Origin: Marinomonas sp. KMM3893 | GTDB lineage: Bacteria; Pseudomonadota; Gammaproteobacteria; Pseudomonadales; Marinomonadaceae | Length of the DNA: 64,000 bases | Reading direction: 5' to 3' | NCBI RefSeq assembly: GCF_004352855.1 | Contig: NZ_SJSC01000001.1 | Location: 1-64,000 of the forward strand | Shown: positions 34,029 to 42,126 of the stretch, one piece after another | How positions within the stretch are numbered: position 1 is the first letter of the stretch | How the letters are laid out: each line of letters begins with the position of its first letter | Position numbers and translations under genes: made by a program | Notes under the pieces: model-generated | Databases searched by the model: none | What the model saw: only the letters and a program-made list of their open reading frames with translations | What the model was told of the DNA's origin: nothing

Positions 34029-34113
34029 GTCTCTGCTCCGAATTAGTTAAAACGTATAGAGGGAAAATCGTAAGATAATATAGGGGGAGAAAGCTCCCCC
34101 TACCGATCGAGGC

Positions 34114-35106
34114 TTACTTCATCAGACCAATGTCTTTAGAAAGTAGTTTGATGTTTAGGGTTTGCTCATTGACGAATTTAGTCAGATCTTCACCAGATTT
34201 ATGGAATGGCATTAAACCATTTTTCTCCATTACTTTTTTCCATTCAGGTGTTTTGTACAATTCGTCTAGTGTGTTTACCCACCAATCGTAAGACGCTTTA
34301 CTTGCCTTACCTGGTACGTAAAAACCACGCCAGTTCGGCGCAACAGAGCTGATGCCTTGTTCCATGGCCGTCGGGATAGTATCAAATGGTGCTGGTAAGC
34401 GTTTTTCAGACAAAACCGCTAACACACGAATGTCACCAGATTGCATGAAACCTCGGATTTCGGAAATGTCACCCGTGAAGGCATCAACATGACCACCGAC
34501 CACTTGAACCAAGGCTTCTGAACCGCCACCGTATGCTAGGTAACGGATTTTAGGAAGGTTACCAACGTGAGCTTCTTTTGCCGTCATCAGTACTTTCAAA
34601 TGATCCCAGCCACCAGACGCACTACCACCGGCGAATTTCACCGCAGAAGGGTCTTTTTTAAGGGCATTCATCATTTGAGTTAATGTGGTGTATTTGGAGT
34701 CTTTAGCCACTGCGATCACACCGTAATCCGCACCTAAAGTGCCAACCCAGCGAACTTGATCGGTGCTCATACCAGGGTATTGGCCTTGAGCAAGACGAGT
34801 TGTTGTTGCAGTACTTGCCGCAACAATAAGGTTTTCATCAGTATCACGTTTACTCACTGTATGAGCAAAAGCCACACCGCCACCGGCACCGCCCATGTTA
34901 ATGGTTTGCACGTTGCCTTTAATGTAACCTTGGTCAACCAACACTTTACCGACACTACGACAGGTGAAATCCCAGCCACCACCAGGTGATGCTGGTGCAA
35001 TACAATCGGCACTGCGCGCTGGCTCAAAAGCATACGCTTGGCTGGCCGCGGTCAATGCAACGACGCTTGACAGAAGTACCGTCTTTAGAGACATTTTTTT
35101 CAACAT
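34114..35106 (-). CDS. tctC: Tripartite tricarboxylate transporter binding protein TctC
   Basis: The 330-residue periplasmic protein has a signal peptide cut near SQAYA (residue 26), followed by the TctC/Bug pattern: CIAPASPGGGWDFTCRSVGKVL, FAGGSASGGWDHLKVL and RGFMQSGDIRVLAVLSEKR. The PASPGGGWD loop binds the carboxylate ligand in the family. First gene of tctCBA; likely controlled by the linked TctD-TctE pair. Confidence 0.93.
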   Translation of the reverse strand: MLKKMSLKTVLLSSVVALTAASQAYAFEPARSADCIAPASPGGGWDFTCRSVGKVLVDQGYIKGNVQTINMGGAGGGVAFAHTVSKRDTDENLIVAASTATTTRLAQGQYPGMSTDQVRWVGTLGADYGVIAVAKDSKYTTLTQMMNALKKDPSAVKFAGGSASGGWDHLKVLMTAKEAHVGNLPKIRYLAYGGGSEALVQVVGGHVDAFTGDISEIRGFMQSGDIRVLAVLSEKRLPAPFDTIPTAMEQGISSVAPNWRGFYVPGKASKASYDWWVNTLDELYKTPEWKKVMEKNGLMPFHKSGEDLTKFVNEQTLNIKLLSKDIGLMK

Positions 35107-35494
35107 AGCTTTCTCCAGTTTGTTATTTTTTTATTAGAGATTCTGATGAGTCACAAATTTCAAGATTCGCATACTCGATACTGCAGCGGAAACATTACCT
35201 GTTTAAACTGTCACCATCCTGTCATTTATAACTTTTCCAGCTTAATTGTGTAAACATTATTAACAATAAGACTTATTGATTGACGATTTCAACCACTAAA
35301 AGAAGCAAGAGCAAGCATCATGCTTTAAAAACAGCGCGCTTGAATTGGCTCACACCGTCCGCCCTATTCAAAGTGGAACACAAGCTGCGCGGATTTATGA
35401 CAAGCACCTTCACGGATTTATGACAATGCCAGAAAACACAATAACCGGTAGGCTAATACACTCAATTAATCTCGATTCGTAAAGGAAAATAGTC
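35107..35494. promoter_or_regulatory. Divergent tctC/EamA control region with 23-bp spaced direct repeats
   Basis: This 388-base gap contains no gene. GGATTTATGACAA occurs at 35391-35403 and again at 35414-35426, a 23-bp period of about two helical turns, in direct orientation. A related TGTCATTTATAA lies near 35219. Direct repeats on one helical face are typical of OmpR-type regulator sites, so binding by the TctD-like protein is plausible. The repeats are closer to the EamA gene than to tctC. Confidence 0.4.
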
Positions 35495-36424
35495 ATGTCG
35501 TCTGCAACCCCACGCGCCACTCTCGTTGGCTCCATCGCCATTCTTCTTTGGAGCACACTGGCGCTCTTTACGACTCAAGCCAATGCAGTGCCACCCTTGC
35601 TGCTGCTCACGCTGACTTTTGGCGTGGCCAGCCTACTGTTTTTTATTGTGTATCTCTTTAAGGGGGAATTACGACGCTCGTGGAAACAAACGCCCACCAG
35701 CGCCATGCTAATGGGCGGATTAGGGTTTTTCTTCTACCACTTTTGCTATTTTTACGCGTTTCAACACGCGCCACCGGTCGAAGCGGGGTTAATCGCGTAT
35801 TTATGGCCGCTGCTGATCGTGCTATTAGCAGGCACAACCAGCGGCAACAAGCTATTATGGACCCACTTGGTTGGTGCCATTCTTGCGTTTATTGGTACTG
35901 GCATTATGCTGCAATCTCGTGCTCAAGACTCTCAAATAACAGGCAGCGTTCTGGGCTATGGGGCGGCCTTCGCGTGCGCCATTATTTGGTCTGGTTATTC
36001 GGTCAGCAACCGCCGTTTTGCGCACGTGCCATCAAGCTCAGTGCTTTGGTATTGCCTGATTACAACGTTATTAGCTGGGCTTTCCCATCTCACATTGGAG
36101 CCCACTCAATGGTCTTTTTCTGCCAGCACTTGGGTCGCGATCATCGGCCTTGGTTTTGGCCCTGTGGGCATCGCTTTCTTCTGTTGGGACATGGGCGTAA
36201 AACGCGGCAACCTTTCTCTTTTAGGGGTTTTATCTTACACCGCACCGGCCCTGTCTACCGCTTGGCTTGGCCTCTTTACCGAGGAAGTATTGTCCCAAGG
36301 GCAAATCATCGCTTGCTTAATGATTACCGCTGGCGCCTTGTTTGCCAGCCTAATGCCAACAAAAAAACGACACCGTCTAACAAGCGCCACTCCAGCACAG
36401 AGAAGCAACATCAATAACCCATAA
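35495..36424 (+). CDS. EamA/DMT superfamily transporter
   Basis: The 309-residue protein has ten hydrophobic segments as two EamA repeats, including ASPxGLI-like PPVEAGLIAYLWPLLIVLLAG in the first and FGPVGIAFFCWDMGVKRGN in the second. Such proteins export amino acids or metabolites. The C-terminal tail is basic. AAAGGAAA lies about eight bases upstream of ATG 35495. Substrate unknown. Confidence 0.9.
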   Translation: MSSATPRATLVGSIAILLWSTLALFTTQANAVPPLLLLTLTFGVASLLFFIVYLFKGELRRSWKQTPTSAMLMGGLGFFFYHFCYFYAFQHAPPVEAGLIAYLWPLLIVLLAGTTSGNKLLWTHLVGAILAFIGTGIMLQSRAQDSQITGSVLGYGAAFACAIIWSGYSVSNRRFAHVPSSSVLWYCLITTLLAGLSHLTLEPTQWSFSASTWVAIIGLGFGPVGIAFFCWDMGVKRGNLSLLGVLSYTAPALSTAWLGLFTEEVLSQGQIIACLMITAGALFASLMPTKKRHRLTSATPAQRSNINNP

Positions 36425-36436
36425 TCTGGGCAAAAA

Positions 36437-36463
36437 AAAGGCGCTTCATCGAAGCGCCTTTCA
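36437..36463 (+). terminator. Terminator between eamA and the aminotransferase gene
   Basis: AAAGGCGCTTC (36437-36447) pairs with GAAGCGCCTTT (36451-36461). The A-run upstream of the stem supplies a T-tract for the minus-strand gene, so it is probably bidirectional. Confidence 0.85.
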
Positions 36464-36511
36464 TTAAATAACCTGTGGTTTATGCAACCTGCTCTTTACG
36501 CTACGTGCTAT

Positions 36512-37744
36512 TTATGCAACGTGGTATAACGTCCGTGGCACACTCTGCAAGTAAGATTCCATTTCCGCCATACCGTTAGGCTGGTCAACTTTCACGCCTA
36601 AATCCCGCATGGTGCTGCCAAAGGCATGCAAAGTACGGAACAAGTTATGCTCACGACACTGTTCGCCCATTTGACCAATACGCACAATCGGCTGCCCAAA
36701 TGAACCGGCGATTTCCACTCGGTACACATCGGAAATATGGCGACAAATATCACCCGCGGTTAAGCCTTCAGGAATTTTAATCCCAACCACAGAGTTCAAA
36801 CGCGATTCAGACGGAATAAACAGCTCCAGACCCATTGCCTCGACCCCAGACTGAAGCGCCTTAGAGCAACGCAAATGGCGAGCAAAACGTTGCTCTAATG
36901 TTTCATCACACACCAATTTTAGCGCTTCATGCAAGGCCATAATGCCAGACACAGGCGCGGTGTAATGGTAACCATCTTTATGCCAAAAATTTTCCGCCAG
37001 TTGAGCATCGAAACACCACTGAGCCACAGGCTGAGTCCGGCTTTTTACGCTGGCCCATGCTTCATCAGAAAACACCAATAAAGACACACCAGGAATAGAA
37101 GACAAGCCTTTTTGACCACCGGTGATCACCACATCGATCTGCCATTCATCCATTTTGAGTGGCATGGTGCTCAAGGTACAAACCGCGTCCACCACCACAA
37201 GGCAACCATAGGATTTGGCGATTTTAGCGATTTCTTCCAGTGAATGGTTAAACACCGTATTGGAGGTTTCACCTTGCACCAAGGTAACCACTTTAGGGCG
37301 TACTTTTTCAATCGCTTTTCGCACCAACTCTGGATCAGCAGCTTCGAGTACAGGCACATGCAATTCATGAACATCTGCCCCTATGCGTGTTGCCATTTCT
37401 GCCATGCGATGACTGAAGAAACCATTGTTGATACACAAAATGGTCTCGCCTTGCTGCATCAAGTTAGATACGGCCATCTCCATCGCGGCCGATGCCGGTC
37501 CCGCTACGCCCAACACCCACTTAGATTGGGTTTGGAATACGTACCTGGCCATTGCCTTTACCTGGTGGATCACTTGCGCCATGACCCCTCCCAAATGGTT
37601 AATGACAACAGAGTTGGCCTTAGCCACACACTCAGGAATCGGAACAGGTCCCGCGCCCATCATTAATAATGGTTCACGAGGAAGAATTTCATCTAACGAT
37701 TTCACCTGGGGACGAGAAATACCCATTGGCGATGGAGCAGTCAT
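36512..37744 (-). CDS. Class V aminotransferase (alanine-glyoxylate/pyridoxamine-pyruvate type)
   Basis: The 410-residue PLP enzyme has GAGPVPIPE near the start, the cofactor-binding Asp in VVVDAVCTLSTMPL and the Schiff-base Lys in VVITGGQKGLSSIPGVSL (~residue 212). Members use alanine, serine, pyridoxamine or sulfonates as amino donors with glyoxylate or pyruvate. I cannot decide the substrate. No vitamin B6 degradation or taurine genes are adjacent. Confidence 0.85.
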   Translation of the reverse strand: MTAPSPMGISRPQVKSLDEILPREPLLMMGAGPVPIPECVAKANSVVINHLGGVMAQVIHQVKAMARYVFQTQSKWVLGVAGPASAAMEMAVSNLMQQGETILCINNGFFSHRMAEMATRIGADVHELHVPVLEAADPELVRKAIEKVRPKVVTLVQGETSNTVFNHSLEEIAKIAKSYGCLVVVDAVCTLSTMPLKMDEWQIDVVITGGQKGLSSIPGVSLLVFSDEAWASVKSRTQPVAQWCFDAQLAENFWHKDGYHYTAPVSGIMALHEALKLVCDETLEQRFARHLRCSKALQSGVEAMGLELFIPSESRLNSVVGIKIPEGLTAGDICRHISDVYRVEIAGSFGQPIVRIGQMGEQCREHNLFRTLHAFGSTMRDLGVKVDQPNGMAEMESYLQSVPRTLYHVA

Positions 37745-38070
37745 GATGTACAGCCTATGTTAAAAAATTACAGTGGGTGAGCTATTTTGGAAAAACTAAA
37801 AGCACATTTTTTACACTTTCCCAGCATAAAATATCGTGATTTTAGTTTTTTCGAAATAATATATTGAAATAGTACAATATTCTTATATAAAAAAAGAGAC
37901 AGGCAAACGAAAACAGTGCGATATTCCAGTTAGCCTACCTTTTCCCCTAGATCTGACGTGTAGCGCCTTGAGCAAGCAGTGTTTTTTACTCTGACCCTCG
38001 CGTTTTTTACTCCACGTATTTCATCAATCTATGCGATAATTCAACAAATTCCCTATGACAGGAACAAGTT
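37745..38070. other. AT-rich intergenic region with inverted repeat and REP remnant
   Basis: AAAAACTAAAA (37791-37801) and TTTTAGTTTTT (37840-37850) are perfect inverted arms 38 bases apart, upstream of the minus-strand aminotransferase gene; candidate operator. TTTTACTCTGACCC at 37984-37997 is a fragment of the REP motif seen at 22998. No gene seen. Confidence 0.4.
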
Positions 38071-38499
38071 ATGAATACTTGTGGTATCGAAATCAAAGGC
38101 AGCGAAGTCATTCTTTGCCTGCTATCTAAACAAGACGGCCTTTTTCAAATTGCCGATTGCCGCCAAGTGCGTCACACCTTAAGCAACTCAAACGACAGTG
38201 AAAGCGTGCGTAAATTTCAATTTATGCTTAAGAAACTGTTTGAGGATTACAAAGTCTCCCGCGTGATCATTCGCGAACGCCCTACCAAGGGGAAATTTGC
38301 TGGCGGTGCGGTCGGATTCAAAATCGAAGCCTGTATTCAGCTGATCGACACCGTCGATGTTGAGCTATTAACTGGCGTCAAAGTAAAAGAAGTTGTAAAA
38401 GACAATCCTTTCCCAGTGCCTTTTAAATCAACGGGCCTTAAAGCGTTCCAAGAAGGCGCTTTTACCGTTGCTTACGCTGCGCTTTGCGAAGATCAGTAA
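38071..38499 (+). CDS. DUF3010 family protein
   Basis: The 142-residue soluble protein begins CGIEIKGSEVILCLL and has VIIRERPTKGKFAGGAVGFKIEACIQL and GLKAFQEGAFTVAYAAL, the DUF3010 pattern of gammaproteobacteria. The first acidic residue and RERPxxGKFAGG layout recall RuvC-like folds, which is inference. A terminator follows. Function unknown. Confidence 0.85.
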   Translation: MNTCGIEIKGSEVILCLLSKQDGLFQIADCRQVRHTLSNSNDSESVRKFQFMLKKLFEDYKVSRVIIRERPTKGKFAGGAVGFKIEACIQLIDTVDVELLTGVKVKEVVKDNPFPVPFKSTGLKAFQEGAFTVAYAALCEDQ

Positions 38500-38535
38500 C
38501 CAGAAGCCAATACAGAAGACCAAAAACAGAAGACC

Positions 38536-38572
38536 AAAAAAAGAGAAGCGCCCCATCGCTTCTCTTTTTTTT
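38536..38572 (+). terminator. Terminator after the DUF3010 gene
   Basis: AAAGAGAAGCG (38540-38550) pairs with CGCTTCTCTTT (38557-38567), with A-run before and five more Ts after. Confidence 0.9.
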
Positions 38573-38705
38573 AGATCAACAAACGCGGCCACCCCGCGCT
38601 CAAAAACACCTTCAAACCACGCCCGTTAAAAGACAATTCTGATGCAGAATACGCGTCTAAATTGGCGCAAAAACAAAAGAACGCACAATAAAGGTGCGCA
38701 TGATT

Positions 38706-39608
38706 CTATTTTCTCTTACCAATCAAGACGATCAACACACCGCCTAATACCGCGGCCGACGCTAGAATCAAGTGCAAGGTAACGGCTTCATTCGCAAATA
38801 TGACGCCACCCAAGGTTGCCAGTATTGGCACCAAAAGTTGTAAAACGGCCGCCACAGACGCACTCATGTGCGCCAACACCGCATACCAGATGGCGTAACC
38901 CATGCCAGACATAAGCGCACCAGAAGCGACCGCCAACCAAAACCCTTTTAACGTGATGTCCAACTGAAAGCCGACAAAAACCAGTGCTATCAATAACAGT
39001 GGCAAGGTTCGAATAAAGTTAGAGGTTGTTGCAAACAACGCCTTGCTGACTTTTTTGCCATGCCAGGTATAAATTCCCCAAGCCATACCGGCAAATGCCA
39101 TTAGCACAAAGCCGACCGCAGACGGTGTGGAGAGCGTCGGCAACACCAAATACACAAAGCCAGAAAAGGCCACCGCGAGCCCCAGCCATTCTAGCCATTT
39201 CATGCGATGCCCGTTTATAAAAGACAATAAAATCAAGGTGATCTGCACAGCCCCAAACAAAATGAGCGCACCAACCCCTGTGGCCAATGACACATAGGCG
39301 TAGGAAAAACCCAACGCGTAAATAAACAGCGCCGTTGCCGAGGACCAGCTACCAGATTGCCACACTTGTTTGAGTCGAGATGGGGCCTCTGCCGTGTCAC
39401 GATTGTCCCGATAAAGCAGGCATAAAATCAGCAGCATTAAGGCACCACTTACCAGTCTAACCAAGGTAAAAGAGGTTGGATCAATCAATCCCCCAGAGTC
39501 ATCTTGCACCAATGCCAGACGGCATAAAATAGAGTTTGCCGCGAAGGCGACTAACGCCAAAAAAGTAGAAAAAGTCAGTTTTAAATTCATTGTCATACGT
39601 TTGTTCAA
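38706..39608 (-). CDS. EamA/DMT superfamily transporter
   Basis: The 300-residue protein has ten hydrophobic segments in two EamA repeats (FAANSILCRLALVQ; SLATGVGALILFGAVQITLIL; MSASVAAVLQLLVPILATLGGVIFANEAVTLHL). Drug/metabolite export or import; substrate unknown. Met codons at residues 1, 5 and 7 are all possible starts; the last gives the first membrane segment at once. Divergent from the glucosylglycerate genes. Confidence 0.9.
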   Translation of the reverse strand: MNKRMTMNLKLTFSTFLALVAFAANSILCRLALVQDDSGGLIDPTSFTLVRLVSGALMLLILCLLYRDNRDTAEAPSRLKQVWQSGSWSSATALFIYALGFSYAYVSLATGVGALILFGAVQITLILLSFINGHRMKWLEWLGLAVAFSGFVYLVLPTLSTPSAVGFVLMAFAGMAWGIYTWHGKKVSKALFATTSNFIRTLPLLLIALVFVGFQLDITLKGFWLAVASGALMSGMGYAIWYAVLAHMSASVAAVLQLLVPILATLGGVIFANEAVTLHLILASAAVLGGVLIVLIGKRK

Positions 39609-39842
39609 TTAAAGCGTTAGTGTAAAAGCAGGAGCTCAAGAAGGAACTCTGATGAGAGCGTACTTTCACTGACTGGCACCAGTTTTGCAAGATCAGTGAA
39701 TAATCTTTCACCGGATAGTTTGAGTGAAACAGCAACGAACAATAGACCCTGTAAGTTGCACCGCTAATTAGGAGGTACAAGATCATTTAACCGTCGCGAA
39801 GCATACCATCGCCTTTTGCGCCTTTGAATAGATCCCACACTG

Positions 39843-40664
39843 ATGACTCGTCTTTTAGTATTTTCAGATCTTGATGGCACCTTACTTGACCATCACACTT
39901 ACAGTTTTCAGCCTGCGTTACAGGCTTTTCAAGCGCTCAAGACTTTTACTATCCCTTGTATTTTAAACACCAGCAAAACCTACGCTGAACTCACCCAATT
40001 ACGAAACGAACTTAATCATCAAGACCCATTTATCGTTGAGAACGGGGCCGCCGTTTATATTCCCAAGCACCTTGGATTACCTGTCGATGCGTCAATGGAA
40101 GATCATGGAGACTATTGGCTTAAATCCTTCGGCCCAAAGCGCCAAACCCTGATCGACTTAATCAGCGAATACAAAACACACTACCGTTTTCAAAGTTTCT
40201 GCGACATGCAGACGCAAAACATCGTCGATTTAACCGGACTCTCCGAAGCCAATGCGCAACTCGCCATGCAGCGGGAATTCACCGAGCCCATGGTCTGGCA
40301 AGATTCGAACATTGCCCTCAACACTCTCAAACAAGCCCTTGAGCCACAAGGTGTTCAACTTCAAAAAGGCGGACGCTTTATTCATTTAATGGGCATCGAC
40401 TGCGACAAAGCCCGCGCCATGTTGTGGCTAAGTGCCCGTTACGAGACCCATTTCCAAGAAGCGGTTACCACCATGGCTTTAGGGGACGGTGACAATGACG
40501 TTGGCATGCTCAGCAAAGCGGATATTCCAGTGGTGATTCGCTCCCCTGTCCACGCGCCACCGGAAGTGCCCTATCGCCATGACGCTTGGTTAACCGATGG
40601 CTATGGCCCCGAAGGCTGGGCGCAAGCCATTGATAAGGTACTGATAAAACAAGGCATTCTGTAG
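39843..40664 (+). CDS. Glucosyl/mannosyl-3-phosphoglycerate phosphatase (HAD-IIB)
   Basis: The 273-residue HAD hydrolase has motif I FSDLDGTLLDHH with catalytic Asp pair, motif II in LNTSKT, and motif IV ALGDGDNDVGML near residue 220. The cap region with PFIVENGAAVYIPKH is typical of MPGP/GPGP enzymes, which remove phosphate from mannosyl- or glucosyl-3-phosphoglycerate. Because the next gene is a GpgS-like synthase and the third is a glucosylglycerate phosphorylase, the glucosyl form is the likely substrate. Confidence 0.9.
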   Translation: MTRLLVFSDLDGTLLDHHTYSFQPALQAFQALKTFTIPCILNTSKTYAELTQLRNELNHQDPFIVENGAAVYIPKHLGLPVDASMEDHGDYWLKSFGPKRQTLIDLISEYKTHYRFQSFCDMQTQNIVDLTGLSEANAQLAMQREFTEPMVWQDSNIALNTLKQALEPQGVQLQKGGRFIHLMGIDCDKARAMLWLSARYETHFQEAVTTMALGDGDNDVGMLSKADIPVVIRSPVHAPPEVPYRHDAWLTDGYGPEGWAQAIDKVLIKQGIL

Positions 40665-40789
40665 GTAAGCTGGCGTATTTCAGCGAAAAAACAAAGACAG
40701 GACAGTAACGATTTTAGACATAACCGACTTAAGACAACAATAACGACGCTTGTGTCCCACAGCGGCACAACGACATTAGGAGAAATATT

Positions 40790-42016
40790 ATGGGCGATTT
40801 TTACCAAAACGGCATTATCACCACATTGCACAATTTAGCGCACCGTCCACTTGAAGAAATGGAGAAAGAATTGTGCGAGTTTGCTAAAACTCGACCTATG
40901 TCCCTTATTTTGCCTTGCTTGTATTCTGAATTAGAAACCGATGCGATGCCAAACATTATTGAGCATCTTAAAAAAGTCACTTATTTAGAAGAAATCATCA
41001 TTGGGCTAGACCGTGCGACCGAAGAGCAATACCGTCACGCATTGGAGTTTTTCAGTGTGTTGCCGCAAAAGCACAAGGTGTTATGGAATGATGGCCCGCG
41101 CCTACGCGCCATTGATAGCGTGTTAAAAGGTGAGCACCTTTCACCGAGCGCCCCGGGCAAAGGTCGCAACGTTTGGTTCTGTATGGGCTACAACTTGGCC
41201 GCTGGTAAAGCAGAATCCATCGCCATGCACGACTGTGACATAGTCACTTACGATAGAGAGTTACTGGCACGATTAATTTACCCCGTCGCCAACCCAAGAT
41301 TTAACTATGAGTTTTGTAAAGGCTTCTATGCGCGTACGGCCAACGGCAAGATGAATGGTCGTGTCAGCCGTTTGTTAGTAACACCTTTACTTTATTCCTT
41401 GAAAAAAGTCTTCGGCAATCTAGAGTATTTAGATTACCTCGACAGCTACCGCTACCCGTTAGCGGGCGAGTTCTCTTTTCGACGCGATGTGATGACAGAC
41501 ATTCGCATTCCAAGCGATTGGGGGCTAGAGATTGGCGTGTTAAGTGAAATGCAGCGCAACTATTCAAACAATCGCTTATGCCAAGTCGACATTGCCGACG
41601 TTTACGACCATAAACACCAAGAGCTGTCCGCAGAAAACGACGATGGTGGGCTATCCAAAATGTCCATCGACATCACCAAAGCCATTTTCCGAAAATTGGC
41701 GACCAACGGCATTATTTTCAACCAAGAGACCTTCAGAACCATCAAAGCCACCTACTACCGAGTCGCCTTGGATTTCATTGAAACATACCGTAATGACGCT
41801 GAAATTAATGGCCTGAGATTGGATGTCCATTTGGAAGAACAAGCGGTTGAATTGTTCGCTGGCAACATCATGAAAGCGGGCGAAATGTACCTTGCTAACC
41901 CGATGGAAGCGCCGTTTATTCCTAGCTGGAACCGTGTTGTGAGCGCTTTTCCTGGCGTGATGAAACAGCTGGCGGTCGCGGTTGAACAAGACATGAATGA
42001 ATTTGGCCCACAATAA
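40790..42016 (+). CDS. gpgS: Glucosyl-3-phosphoglycerate synthase-like glycosyltransferase
   Basis: The 408-residue GT-A enzyme (GT81 type) has SLILPCLYSEL at the start of the nucleotide-sugar fold, a GKGRNVWFCMGYNLAAG loop and the metal motif MHDCDIVTYD (~residues 145-154). It joins an activated glucose to 3-phosphoglycerate, the first step to glucosylglycerate, a compatible solute made under salt stress with nitrogen shortage. AGGAGA lies before ATG 40790. Probably cotranscribed with the phosphatase (125-base gap). Confidence 0.9.
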   Translation: MGDFYQNGIITTLHNLAHRPLEEMEKELCEFAKTRPMSLILPCLYSELETDAMPNIIEHLKKVTYLEEIIIGLDRATEEQYRHALEFFSVLPQKHKVLWNDGPRLRAIDSVLKGEHLSPSAPGKGRNVWFCMGYNLAAGKAESIAMHDCDIVTYDRELLARLIYPVANPRFNYEFCKGFYARTANGKMNGRVSRLLVTPLLYSLKKVFGNLEYLDYLDSYRYPLAGEFSFRRDVMTDIRIPSDWGLEIGVLSEMQRNYSNNRLCQVDIADVYDHKHQELSAENDDGGLSKMSIDITKAIFRKLATNGIIFNQETFRTIKATYYRVALDFIETYRNDAEINGLRLDVHLEEQAVELFAGNIMKAGEMYLANPMEAPFIPSWNRVVSAFPGVMKQLAVAVEQDMNEFGPQ

Positions 42017-42066
42017 CGGTCTATTTACGACGTCGATCTCTTAACAAGGTCGACGATTTACTAAAG

Positions 42067-42093
42067 CCACAGCCCATTAAAAATGGGCTGTGG
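42067..42093 (+). terminator. Attenuator-like hairpin between gpgS and the phosphorylase gene
   Basis: CCACAGCCCATT (42067-42078) pairs perfectly with AATGGGCTGTGG (42082-42093) around AAA. Only a short T-run (CTTTTC) follows, so part of the transcripts may read through into the phosphorylase gene. Confidence 0.65.
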
Positions 42094-42126
42094 GACTCTT
42101 TTCAAAAAAAGTACAGGTAGGTTGTC

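Noticed and set aside
35680-36417. Plus-strand frame of 245 codons inside the EamA gene
   Set aside because: Shadow frame; the overlapping EamA protein has ten regular membrane segments and is clearly the coding one.
39499-39786. Minus-strand frame overlapping the start of the second EamA gene
   Set aside because: Different frame from the transporter, no recognisable domain, low-quality residue composition.
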